A DNA stretch of 64,000 bases, taken from contig CAILLK010000157.1 of assembly GCA_903835005.1 (NCBI GenBank), positions 26,036 to 90,035 of the forward strand. The letters are read 5' to 3'. The notes under the pieces are model-generated. The model was not told where the DNA came from. It did not search any database and worked only from the letters and a program-made list of their open reading frames with translations. Below, one piece after another: positions 58,301-64,000 of the stretch. Within the stretch, counting starts at the first letter, position 1. Every line of letters starts with the position of its first letter. Made by a program: the position numbers and the translations under genes. Source of the stretch: an uncultured Bacteroidota bacterium (GTDB lineage: Bacteria; Bacteroidota; Bacteroidia; Chitinophagales; Chitinophagaceae).

Positions 58301-58830
58301 ACCCATCCGTTTTTGATACCTGATGTAGTAGAATCAAAATAAGGTCCAGCCTGGGCATATATATTAGTTACATTATGCGGAAATAAATGGAAAGTATGGC
58401 TGTAAGATGTATCTACATATATTCTTATGTGGTTTGAATCAGGTATATTACTGAAATCAAAAATTGACTGAATGTAGACCAGCAAGGAATCAAATGTAGA
58501 CCTGCGTACCTGTCCAAGTGTACTACCAGCACCACTTAAAACTGAAGTTGTATCATCAAATCCCGTATGAAAATGCCTGTGTACATCTTCATAGTAAATA
58601 TCAAATTTGCCACAGGGAAAGATTGCATATGCTGGGAATGGTAACGCAGGTGCAAGTGATCCTCCACCTCCGCCACTTGGGTCAATAGCTCCGGTTAAAA
58701 AAAAGTTTGAACCTGATCCACAATATCCCATATGGCTCTGTGTATCAATCTGGCCATTTACAAAACAGCAATTCAATAATATCCCAAATACCAGGATTAA
58801 AAAAATTAGTTTTTTGTTTAAGTGCTTCAT
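52384..58830 (-). CDS. Giant T9SS surface protein with HExxHxxG motif, Ig-like repeats and beta-helix
   Basis: The 2148-residue multidomain exoprotein has a signal peptide (MKHLNKKLIFLILVFGILLN). Residues about 25-500 are metalloprotease-like with LLHEMTHCMGW (His247, Glu248, His251), but Ser stands where metzincins have the third His. A cadherin-like stretch follows (ADFYGKAQFGFNITDGKEKG), then a carbohydrate-binding-like module (about 563-860, NMVCNPGFENGSEV), four Ig-like repeats of about 72 residues (about 885-1172, each VCIG...GTW...AGTV...ITVNPLP), a parallel beta-helix-like region (about 1175-1850), a helical segment (about 1910-2050) and the T9SS sorting domain (VVYPNPSGGHFLIQQ). The frame extends 84 codons further upstream to 59082 with another TM; ATG 58830 opens a proper signal peptide. 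Confidence 0.85.
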   Translation of the reverse strand: MKHLNKKLIFLILVFGILLNCCFVNGQIDTQSHMGYCGSGSNFFLTGAIDPSGGGGGSLAPALPFPAYAIFPCGKFDIYYEDVHRHFHTGFDDTTSVLSGAGSTLGQVRRSTFDSLLVYIQSIFDFSNIPDSNHIRIYVDTSYSHTFHLFPHNVTNIYAQAGPYFDSTTSGIKNGWVNDFINGSGGIDPGPSNFHGHVQVNFDKTFDYGFFGIILDSPNVPWHNDYSIPFNNTNSCGEIDLFTALLHEMTHCMGWFSLIKFPDTAYTGLTPRRVITSKSIYTGIDWSLHVSSNNYPLSLTKVLTGTTGIPLFDTTNPLFQSNFNYWLNDSAAPKNQPVYSGAYRNPIISSFLSHLDDQPYIYTTRERISPGDQQEYVMGPFFVDGVIRRAYSKGELQSMVDILEYKLNSSYTTANPNIYSNHLPYSVKMAKDTITLSNYAYYTEEIKPDDTLTNSVGCSKTLSIASLIASGAITDADAGDIPNIYIDSTTLVNFRGCGNGDNNHVLLSMSSDSKSIIYRPRADFYGKAQFGFNITDGKEKGSFIVITYEVFKGSNVTCPVGSNMVCNPGFENGSEVKRQGSLADESIPNASSTEDQLHEGKWQGINFSDSHPYDFNSNVSNLNLLYQSGIMIGFDYYFCGSYLPTSTSEVGNLNLYYPIGAAGTPYYYNPFPESAGGKRYQNFSPDPTSTGGSYYYLKDSLRHCSHYTLEFDIISVYGTPTDSLPLNAGFADHTVALRNTDPVSSFNYFFNKTIPFNYTGWTHISIPFWYCGTNPSNLLYLSKNGGSLFYIDNLSLKLDTIPPPLLVNITKSLTIPGCNYLLTANVTNGACNISYDWTGTGISGLTNDTVEVSATTTSTYTVSVNDGCRDSIAKTTITYTPLGPISGASQVCIGSVIFLSDSASGGTWTGSTAVATINSYGGVYGITAGTVVFTYTDLCGAYTTKTITVNPLPAISGPTHVCIGSGTSLTSISGAGIWSSSNTAIATVGASTGLVTGISAGTVTISFTLTSTGCINSTTITVNPLPAPITGTAILCTGAITLLTDTPTTGTWSSVPAAVATVSGGVVNGVNAGTATIHFTLSTGCFSSIVITVNPLPSVINDSFTICVGMPVTLTDSTTDGTWTSLHTDTATIGWYTGIVNGIIPGRDTIIYTAPTGCARSLAIKVYGGQCSPCNIFGNLFKPLGLSGVITYADSVDGGNFFIGNDVTIEGNMTFNSSRILIDSGVTITVDTASSLDINFSHLFGSCKMWNGISLASSGSHSGRIHVKNYSLIEDAMTAITAIRPAAADTGNIVLSENVIFNRNRTGIDIEDFATLNAVAPFVIHNTVFTSRDLSGTMPPAIAYPLYWPAAMDLKMPWAPPGAPFAAPFTINNPTGAQSGGGFPLITCKNGYPAYAGIKLDSVGTDTSNAPVYGGIPIPAYYSEIVIGDTADIDSISNINQNLFDNMAYGIYATDANVSSVNNAFMTMLPYETYPPMSFGGGDGIYASVTNDVKYHKRLRVYSPNPTYNNLFYGFRDGVECYGYFEVYGQHAWMINANRNNHFVTNGTGLAGYLVETAKFDTINISNNNINNVNEGIALLEVHDPATTAGLLSQLMGYVVIDNDTVQANPLGYGAITTQYVELGITVQNLISSYSLPGYSAGTINNVHVDNNLILDAYSGIYLNNLQTQQPSTSFNTIHVRPGLHSLQYGINHTHCRSSTINYNFIEGSVPAASSKDSMRAVYSASNSLISIGCNTEQNIGRGFEYFIGNPMTWWHDNTMTNNDKGMVLNGAVIGNQGAWGKPINNVWTPGTWTPSIPQTFTQNGASPIHDTLFVANSTATLPSFNWSSPYIPGLFYAFSDGIDTTTLSPGAEPAPCPALHPHTINGVFVNIAQQGIPYTCNIIPNNWMGQYKLWETLQLDSGLLDSSVVLAKFDTMAANTRYALLTGIETYLAAEDYTDALTLLNSGRDTIPDTSNDYITNVRLADDASATYIVENYMSYFRLYLNYMRASLSSTDSLQLMALAQLCPQRNGTVVYQARALYSFIYNDFSMFNDDSCINIDSTYVAERQNGSNFIVNNKLNNLDKIGGYVVYPNPSGGHFLIQQKMTDNQPVKIDVYDVFSQKMYSDVVRFNNQVYLLDLTGRPPGTYFLRIQDFDNKLYSFILTLQ

Positions 58831-59560
58831 GTTTTTGTTTGAGTAGTTAATTAGTAGCAAATACGCGACAAGAATATATAATATTATCCCTATCCAGAAT
58901 GACATTACACTTTCGGGTGTATTATGTTCGGCTGTAATGACAGGCAATAAAGTGATGTTGAATTTTTGTGCAATAAAAAGAGGAATAATTTTAAGGTAAA
59001 TATTCAATGGCTTTTTTGCTAAATAAATTGCCAGCCTGCTAAATAATGTGTACTTAGAATCTTTGGTAGAATTCCTAAGCAACCCTTACTCAATAAGGAT
59101 TTAGGCAAATCATTTATTCAGTTGAATACTATTTTCTCCGCTTTTTATCTTAACATAGGCAATACATTTAAGTAGTTTAGAAATGTTCGGTTTCCAAATA
59201 CCTAAGGCCGTAAAAGTAAAAAAAAAATTTACAAACAAAGAAAAATTCAAATTTTTTTTTTAAAATATTTTTCATGACATAACATTAAGTATAGCGCATC
59301 AAAATGATATTTATATGGCCATAACTATTCTCTCACTCTCTGCCTAATGACATATCCCATCAACTTGCTCATTTATATCTCCTTTCACCCGCTGTAGCTT
59401 TTTACAAGCGAAGGAGGGCATTCAACCATAACACTTAGACGCTATTTTTCCCAAATCCCATTACAAAAACTACCCATTTTGGCAATTGCAAAAATCTCAA
59501 GGTCAAAATAACCTGTATCCTAATAACAACCAACCAATTTGTCCCGAAAAAAAATACATA

Positions 59561-59580
59561 ATGTACCGTATACGGTACAT
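59561..59580. promoter_or_regulatory. Perfect 20-base palindrome, candidate operator
   Basis: ATGTACCGTATACGGTACAT is identical to its reverse complement. It lies in non-coding DNA with no adjacent regulator gene. Perfect dyads of this length are typical binding sites for dimeric repressors, such as those controlling toxin-antitoxin operons. Confidence 0.5.
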
Positions 59581-59727
59581 CACAGTACTAAAAACGTACC
59601 ATCATAAAAACTTCTTTTACCCCATCCATTTTGCAATACGAACTTAACGCCAAAAACCGATGCCACATTATACATAAACACATTTATTCTTAATCAAAAA
59701 ACATTCCCGACGATTCAGGCGTAATAA

Positions 59728-59979
59728 TTGAACATTAGAAACGCTTACAACGTAATCCCTGAACAGCTCATTGATTTCGAACTCACAGCCCTTCCCGTCC
59801 AGTGATGTAGTCGAACCTCCCATATGCCATGCAAGGTCTCTAATTTCGATTCATCCTGCCACAACGGGTTCAGCTTCCCGATCTATCTCTGCAACCGCGA
59901 TTCTATATATAAAGACATAGAAAGGACAGGGCCACTGGAAACACAATTCTATAAAATGGGAATTAAACCAGAAGATTAA
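59728..59979 (+). pseudogene. Possible relic of a small gene, unknown family
   Basis: One frame reads NVIPEQLIDFELTALPVQ, a TGA stop at 59803, and then 57 open codons, including ATG 59824 to TAA 59977 (51 codons, ending FYKMGIKPED). GC content is higher than in the flanks. I do not recognise the family, and the reverse strand also has coding-like stretches (for example KLETLHGIWEVRL), so direction and identity are uncertain. Confidence 0.25.
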
Positions 59980-59993
59980 TAAAATACAATAGC

Positions 59994-60014
59994 TCCCGGT
60001 TTACAAGACCGGGA
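59994..60014 (-). terminator. Probable terminator for the gene at 60049
   Basis: TCCCGGT/ACCGGGA 7-base arms with loop TTACAAG, 34 bases after the stop. A T-rich but interrupted tract follows on the minus strand. Confidence 0.55.
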
Positions 60015-60048
60015 ACCACATCATATATTACGATTATAATTGGAAAAT

Positions 60049-60558
60049 TTATGCTTCTTCAGCTGTATCCGAAATAGCTGCCTCCTTATTCTCATCTGCC
60101 GTAGTCACCGCTTCAGCCGCAACAGGTTCAGCCGAAGTTTCAGTTTCCTCACCCCCGGCAACTTCTTCTTCAAAATGCAACAGATCCGCGACTTTAAGCA
60201 GCTCATACCACTTCAGCATTTTCTTCATATCGCTCACATATACGCGCTCCTCATCAAACTCCGGAAAAATGCTTTTGAAGTAACCTTTTATGCCATTATT
60301 ATCAGCAGTCTTTGCATCTACCATTGGTATATCATTTTCATGTTCCTGCATCTTCTTAAATACTTCGTGCAGGCGCACATTTTCACCGGTAGTATACACT
60401 TCTATACTCTCAAGAGGCGTTACATTATGCTGGCGCGCAGATATAAACTTTGTAGACTGATCAGCTACATTCCTCACAATAGCGCCATCACTTTTGGTAG
60501 TGAGCAACTGATACAATCCGCCGAGGCCAGTAACCGATACTATTTCTCTGTATTCCAT
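60049..60558 (-). CDS. DUF5606-like conserved Bacteroidota protein
   Basis: The 169-residue soluble protein starts MEYREIVSVTGLGGLYQLL, with DGAIVRNVAD and SIEVYTTGENVRLHEVFKKM, the pattern of the small conserved Bacteroidota family annotated DUF5606. The N-terminal half looks like a small beta-barrel. The C-terminal about 40 residues are acidic, Glu/Ala-rich and probably disordered. Function unknown. It has its own TATTTTTG promoter-like box upstream and a hairpin downstream, so it is monocistronic. Confidence 0.8.
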   Translation of the reverse strand: MEYREIVSVTGLGGLYQLLTTKSDGAIVRNVADQSTKFISARQHNVTPLESIEVYTTGENVRLHEVFKKMQEHENDIPMVDAKTADNNGIKGYFKSIFPEFDEERVYVSDMKKMLKWYELLKVADLLHFEEEVAGGEETETSAEPVAAEAVTTADENKEAAISDTAEEA

Positions 60559-60935
60559 ATTTTAAACTAAAAGGGTAGCAAAAATAGCGTTTTAACCTTA
60601 AAAAAGCAGCATTTTTTAAAACACAACCAAATGTGGCTACAAATACCACTTCAAGCGATGATTATAAATATTGAAGGCTGATGAATATAGGATCAACTAT
60701 CAGACCTCAAAATCGAATGAATAAATCAGTAATGCCAATAAAAATATTTCCGAAATGAAACCAACCACTGTATTTTTCCTGAAATTTAATCTGTTTTTGA
60801 AAAATATAAAATAAGCGCAAAAAGCTATATTGCTACCAGTTATCTCAATATGATTCTCGATTATATCTGCGATAAAAATGTGATGCATTATAAGAAACTT
60901 AAAAAAGGCATGGATTTTATGACAATGAATATCTG
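60559..60935. other. Intergenic region, 377 bases
   Basis: AT-rich divergent region between the DUF5606-like gene and the broken methyltransferase gene. It contains the minus-strand promoter-like box; a 62-codon minus-strand frame (60700-60888) is hydrophobic but has no supporting signal. Confidence 0.55.
60579..60586 (-). promoter_or_regulatory. Candidate promoter box for the DUF5606-like gene
   Basis: TATTTTTG on the minus strand matches TAnnTTTG and lies 20 bases upstream of the ATG at 60558. Confidence 0.5.
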
Positions 60936-61820
60936 TTGAAATTCGAAGCTTTTTTCAAAAAATATGATGAATTTCTGGCAAAGGAAAACAAGGATATCCC
61001 CTTCGCAATTGACTGTTATTTAAGGGTATGCAACGATGTGATGTTTGAGCAGATACGGTTTTGTGAAACTGGTGCGTATACCAGCACCTCATTCGAAGAA
61101 GTGAACGAACGCGTATATGGCAACCCCGAAGTAATGAGTTATTATTTGCATGGCCTGATGGTTTCCCGGTATCTGTGGCATCATCATTATGCCATCCTTA
61201 AGTTTTTCTATGCAAATATCGGGAAATATTCTGCAGGTGTCCGCAATGTGCTGGAAGCAGGTGGCGGCCACGGAATATAAACTAACGAAATTATCCGCAA
61301 TTTCACATCCGATTTCGACTATACAATGGTAGACATTAGCGAAACTTCCATTAATATGCCGAAAGCCTTTGTAAAAAGCGACAAATTAAACAATATTCTA
61401 CAGGATGTGTACCAATTCGAAACCGAAAAACTCTTTGATTTCATTATCATGGGCGAAGTTTTAGAGGACGTCGAAGATCCGAAGGTCCTGATAAAGAAAT
61501 TACATTCCTTAGGCACGGAGAATGTTACCGCATTCATCACATTACCAACAAATTCGCCCGCCATTGATCACATTTACCTGTTCCGGAATCCGGGAGAAAT
61601 AATTGCCTTATTTAATGAGTGCGGCAGGGAAGTTATACTCGATCTTGCAGCCTCTTCCGAAGCTAAAAAATCAGATGCCGTAGATGATCCGCTGATTCCG
61701 GTAGTAAGTACCCGGAAGCAGCCTTTTCTACTAGCGCCATTTATAGTACACCTCCGGCACAGATTCAGCTATTTCATTAATTACCTCCTCAGGCAGCGGG
61801 CCCAGGCGCAATGCAAGTAG
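60936..61820 (+). pseudogene. SAM-dependent methyltransferase gene interrupted by an in-frame TAA
   Basis: The frame reads FFKKYDEFLAKENKDIPF through VLEAGGGHGI, then TAA (61278-61280), and continues in the same frame as TNEIIRNFTSDFDYTMVDIS and DFIIMGEVLEDVEDP. Motif I (EAGGGHG) and the acidic post-motif (DYTMVDIS) fall on either side of the stop, so this is one methyltransferase gene broken by a single nonsense codon; a Tyr codon changed to TAA would explain it. The start is TTG 60936, since no ATG is available. The last 30 codons run antisense into the aldo/keto reductase gene, so the native 3' end may also be lost. Substrate unknown. Confidence 0.75.
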
Positions 61821-62708
61821 TGCATCTTCGGCCTGCCTTGTATTTTTAATGCCGGGTATAGCTAAAGTATTGAATGGATTGGACATCTGGAACCTCAGTG
61901 CACTCACTACTATGCCGCCTTCCAGATCATTCAGAAACGACAATTTTCTCACCGCGCCCGATACCCATTCTACCTGCTCTGAATTAAAATTATGACGTAT
62001 GTCATTCTCAGGAAATGTGGGGTTTGCGTTGAGCGTGCGTTCACTGATGAAGCCGGAAGAAAGTGGCACCCTGCAGATAAACAGATAGTTAGTTTTAAAA
62101 CCCGGATCAGAGAAAAAAGCAGCATACCGCCGGTCCAGCGGATTATAAACAGCTTCTACAACAGTACCAAAGCCACTTTTAAGTACATTATTCACTCCTT
62201 TCTGTGTTCTTGCACTTACGCCGTATGCCTTTATCTTTCCGGCCTGAATCAATTTATCATAAGGATGTGAATCATACGTTGAAAAATCAAAATCATCCGG
62301 CGGATTATGCATCAGTAAAATATCCAGGCTGCTTACATTAAGCCGTTTCAGGCTTCCCTCAACATTTGCCACCAGATTCTGTTCAGAAAAATCAGCAATA
62401 TCATTACTGAAATCGGCTGCTGCAGAAAATTTTGTACATATTACCGGGCTCAGAAGCTGACTGGGTGCAGACTTTAAAGCATCGCCCAAAACCTTTTCCG
62501 ACTTTCCGTAGCCATAACCACTGGCAGAGTCAAAGAAATTGATTCCATGCTCAAGAGCAATATGAATGGCCCTGACTGATTCTTTTAGGTCTATGCTCCC
62601 ATAACCATTTGGCCGCCCGTTCAGGTTATAATCTCCGGCAAGTTGCCAGCAACCAAAGCCAATACGGCTAAACCTGCTGTCATTAAAATCAAGATATGAA
62701 TCAGCCAT
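61731..62708 (-). CDS. Aldo/keto reductase
   Basis: The 325-residue protein of the AKR superfamily (about 320 is usual) is an NADPH-dependent carbonyl reductase with a TIM barrel. Catalytic tetrad motifs are visible: INFFDSASGYGYGKSE (Asp, Tyr), VICTKFSAA (Lys) and DILLMHNPP (His). The cofactor region IPGIKNTRQAEDAL is near the C-terminus. Substrate unknown. Its start overlaps the stop of the dioxygenase gene by one base (TAATG), so the two are translated together. The 3' end overlaps the broken methyltransferase frame. Confidence 0.92.
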   Translation of the reverse strand: MADSYLDFNDSRFSRIGFGCWQLAGDYNLNGRPNGYGSIDLKESVRAIHIALEHGINFFDSASGYGYGKSEKVLGDALKSAPSQLLSPVICTKFSAAADFSNDIADFSEQNLVANVEGSLKRLNVSSLDILLMHNPPDDFDFSTYDSHPYDKLIQAGKIKAYGVSARTQKGVNNVLKSGFGTVVEAVYNPLDRRYAAFFSDPGFKTNYLFICRVPLSSGFISERTLNANPTFPENDIRHNFNSEQVEWVSGAVRKLSFLNDLEGGIVVSALRFQMSNPFNTLAIPGIKNTRQAEDALLALRLGPLPEEVINEIAESVPEVYYKWR

Positions 62709-63463
62709 TATCGCATATTAAATCCGCCTTTTAAAAGGTTACGGTTGCCATAAAAAGCATTCCGCCCATGAAGCATGCGGTCGTCATGAAAAAACGCAGT
62801 TTCTCCCTTCTTAAGAATAACTGCTTCCAGCAATCCTCCGGCTACTATGCGGGTTTCCAGAAATTTGTGGAAATCTTCGCACAGCGCCAGTACTTCGGGC
62901 TTATTATCGGACATCACCCTGTAATAATTCCAGGTTAGTTTGGTGCCATTACTGTCTGTATCAATTATCCTGCGCAGTTTGCGCTGGTTATCACCCTTAC
63001 CAAAGGATACAACTGTGGTACGTAGCCTGTTCAGTAATTCAGGCTCGTATTTTTCCATAATTGCAATAAGGTCAGCCGAATCAATAAAAGTAGTAGCCCC
63101 TCCTATTTCAGCACACTCCATACAAATCAAAAAGTTGATATCCTGATCGAAATTTGTATAAGCAGCATCGGTATGCAGTGGCTGGCGGGTATTAGCATGA
63201 CGGAAGGTAAAGTCGTTATTTTTATCATACCGCACATCAGTCCATCGTTCCTGGCTGCGTTCATTGCCTGTAGTAATATCTTCGTCTACATGCAGCACTT
63301 CCCCTATCTGGTCCACTAGAGCACCATAATACTCTTTGTAGTCAACAGTATCCGGAACGCCTTTATAATGAATTAGTTTATAATTACTTAATGCTTCTCT
63401 GAGTTCTTCAGCAGCATTTCCATTATTAGTATAATATACTTCTTTATAAAAATTTGGTCCCAT
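62708..63463 (-). CDS. TauD/TfdA-family Fe(II)/2-oxoglutarate dioxygenase
   Basis: The 251-residue enzyme has iron ligands HxD in QPLHTDAAYTNF and the distal His in DDRMLHGRNAF, followed by the Arg-containing C-terminus GNRNLLKGGFNMR that binds 2-oxoglutarate. FLICMECAEIGGATTFIDS is typical of the family. It hydroxylates a small substrate, not identifiable here. The frame extends to 63523, but the promoter-like TAACTTTG at 63488-63495 lies inside that extension, so ATG 63463 (MGPNFYKEV) is preferred. It is the first gene of an operon with the aldo/keto reductase. Confidence 0.9.
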   Translation of the reverse strand: MGPNFYKEVYYTNNGNAAEELREALSNYKLIHYKGVPDTVDYKEYYGALVDQIGEVLHVDEDITTGNERSQERWTDVRYDKNNDFTFRHANTRQPLHTDAAYTNFDQDINFLICMECAEIGGATTFIDSADLIAIMEKYEPELLNRLRTTVVSFGKGDNQRKLRRIIDTDSNGTKLTWNYYRVMSDNKPEVLALCEDFHKFLETRIVAGGLLEAVILKKGETAFFHDDRMLHGRNAFYGNRNLLKGGFNMR

Positions 63464-63487
63464 AATGTTTTTAATATTAAACCTGTA

Positions 63488-63495
63488 CAAAGTTA
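63488..63495 (-). promoter_or_regulatory. Candidate promoter box for the dioxygenase-reductase operon
   Basis: TAACTTTG on the minus strand matches TAnnTTTG, 24 bases upstream of ATG 63463. Confidence 0.5.
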
Positions 63496-63787
63496 TTTCA
63501 TTCTTACCCAATTTCGTAAACAAATATGCATTTTAATACGGAGCATATAGAAACAAAGGGAATCCTATTTGTCCTAATCAGTTAATAACAAGCTTCTGAA
63601 AGGCAATGAACTCATGGAGATAATACAGAAATCACAGCGCAGATAAGTCTATTAGTAATTACCACCTCTTCATTTAAAATTTTTGTTCCTTATAATTTAT
63701 TCCAGACTGAATTTCGTGCCCGCTTTTTTATTGACGAATGTTTTTTCTGCTTATATCCGGCTGCATTTATTATCCATCTGTCTCCTT

Positions 63788-63865
63788 AGTGAGTAAAGCC
63801 GGGGTCCTGAAAATGGTTTTTAACTATCCCATTTTTCTTTGTGGGAATATATACCCCGGCTCACT
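63788..63865 (+). other. Structured inverted repeat, candidate RNA element
   Basis: Outer stem AGTGA (63788-63792)/TCACT (63861-63865), a 5-base left bulge, middle stem GCCGGGGT (63798-63805)/ACCCCGGC (63853-63860), and an inner stem TCCCA (63827-63831)/TGGGA (63842-63846). The element is GC-rich in an AT-rich region. No T-run follows, so it is not a simple terminator. Confidence 0.5.
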
Positions 63866-63908
63866 AGCGTTGCGTTATAAATCAAACAATTTCAATTGGT
63901 TATCGTTT

Positions 63909-63920
63909 TGTTCTTTGAAA
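63909..63920 (+). promoter_or_regulatory. boxA-like sequence
   Basis: TGTTCTTTGAAA matches the bacterial rRNA antitermination boxA consensus. Together with the preceding structured element it could be the leader of an rRNA operon starting beyond the window. No rRNA sequence is seen by position 64000. Confidence 0.35.
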
Positions 63921-64000
63921 TATTGTAATTGAGTTGGCTGAAACAGTTGATTTATGGGCATTTTTTCAAAAATGGATATGCTCAAAATCTGTAGGACTTC

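Larger units (their letters stand above)
58831..60048. other. Long gene-poor AT-rich region
   Basis: About 1.2 kb. The left end continues the 52384 frame with a TM-like segment but is probably leader DNA. The middle is extremely AT-rich and carries a perfect palindrome (59561-59580). The right part has higher GC and a broken reading frame (59728-59979), then a hairpin. No tRNA or known ncRNA was recognised. Confidence 0.55.
63464..64000. other. Intergenic region to the right window edge, 537 bases
   Basis: No protein gene is supported; a 64-codon plus-strand frame (63738-63932) crosses the hairpin and lacks family features. The region contains the promoter-like box above, a structured inverted repeat and a boxA-like sequence. 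Confidence 0.55.

Noticed and set aside
58831..59082. N-terminal extension of the giant T9SS protein with a TM helix
   Set aside because: A second TM before a proper signal peptide would misdirect export; ATG 58830 opens a standard signal peptide.
60040..60570. 176-codon plus-strand frame
   Set aside because: Antisense to the DUF5606-like gene, which has its own promoter-like box and terminator.
63738..63932. 64-codon plus-strand frame
   Set aside because: Runs through the structured inverted repeat and boxA-like site; no family signal.
1..64000. CRISPR arrays, tRNA or rRNA genes, insertion sequences
   Set aside because: I saw no regularly spaced direct repeats, no cloverleaf-like sequence, no conserved rRNA segments and no transposase.

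Overview
The window looks like chromosomal DNA of a member of the Bacteroidota, probably a Chitinophagaceae-like organism. Four things point there. Nine predicted proteins end in the type IX secretion (T9SS) C-terminal sorting domain that begins with YPNPA/YPNPS. Promoter-like TAnnTTTG boxes sit just upstream of several genes. Omp28-like, DUF5606-like and FRG-domain genes are present. The coding sequence is moderately AT-rich and the intergenic DNA very AT-rich. Family names below come from reading motifs, not from a database search.

Region 1 (1-8108, + strand) is a two-component system (response regulator cut by the window edge, plus histidine kinase) followed by a complete tripartite RND efflux set: TolC-like channel, lipoprotein adaptor and RND pump. 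A YhcG/DUF1016 PD-(D/E)XK nuclease gene carrying two internal palindromic repeats sits between adaptor and pump.

Region 2 (8224-20431, + strand) is the most unusual part. An AlgI-like MBOAT acyltransferase is followed by two tandem SGNH/AlgJ-like proteins with Ser/Asp/His at identical positions, then by five consecutive paralogous polytopic membrane proteins of about 560 residues. These five look like GT-C glycosyltransferases with a conserved extracytoplasmic Asp and a shared C-terminal soluble domain (DGAHV...NQWGTWW...GHWY...LKHPA). The most economical reading is a surface-glycan assembly and O-acylation locus, which I do not recognise as a described system.

Region 3 (20484-29098) holds an APC permease, an AT-rich FRG-domain gene, an orphan antitoxin-like gene on the other strand, a secreted alpha/beta hydrolase, an ECF sigma factor with a membrane partner, and glycine decarboxylase (gcvP).

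Region 4 (29269-36645, - strand) is a run of five T9SS cargo genes, three with an Omp28/thioredoxin-like CxxC head, mostly separated by perfect hairpin terminators. pruA (+) and a TMTC-like membrane protein with TPR repeats (-) follow.

Region 5 (41223-58830, - strand) contains an NHL-repeat T9SS protein, a Bcp-type peroxiredoxin, an M23 peptidase, a methyltransferase, a sigma factor with an overlapping membrane/OMP-like partner, and three more T9SS proteins. One of these is a giant 2148-residue protein with an HExxHxxG motif, Ig-like repeats and a beta-helix-like region.

Region 6 (58831-64000) is gene-poor. It has a perfect 20-nt palindrome, a possible gene relic, a DUF5606-like gene, a methyltransferase gene broken by one in-frame TAA, an aldo/keto reductase plus TauD-like dioxygenase pair, and at the right edge a structured inverted repeat followed by a boxA-like sequence. 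I saw no tRNA, rRNA, CRISPR array or intact insertion sequence inside the window.
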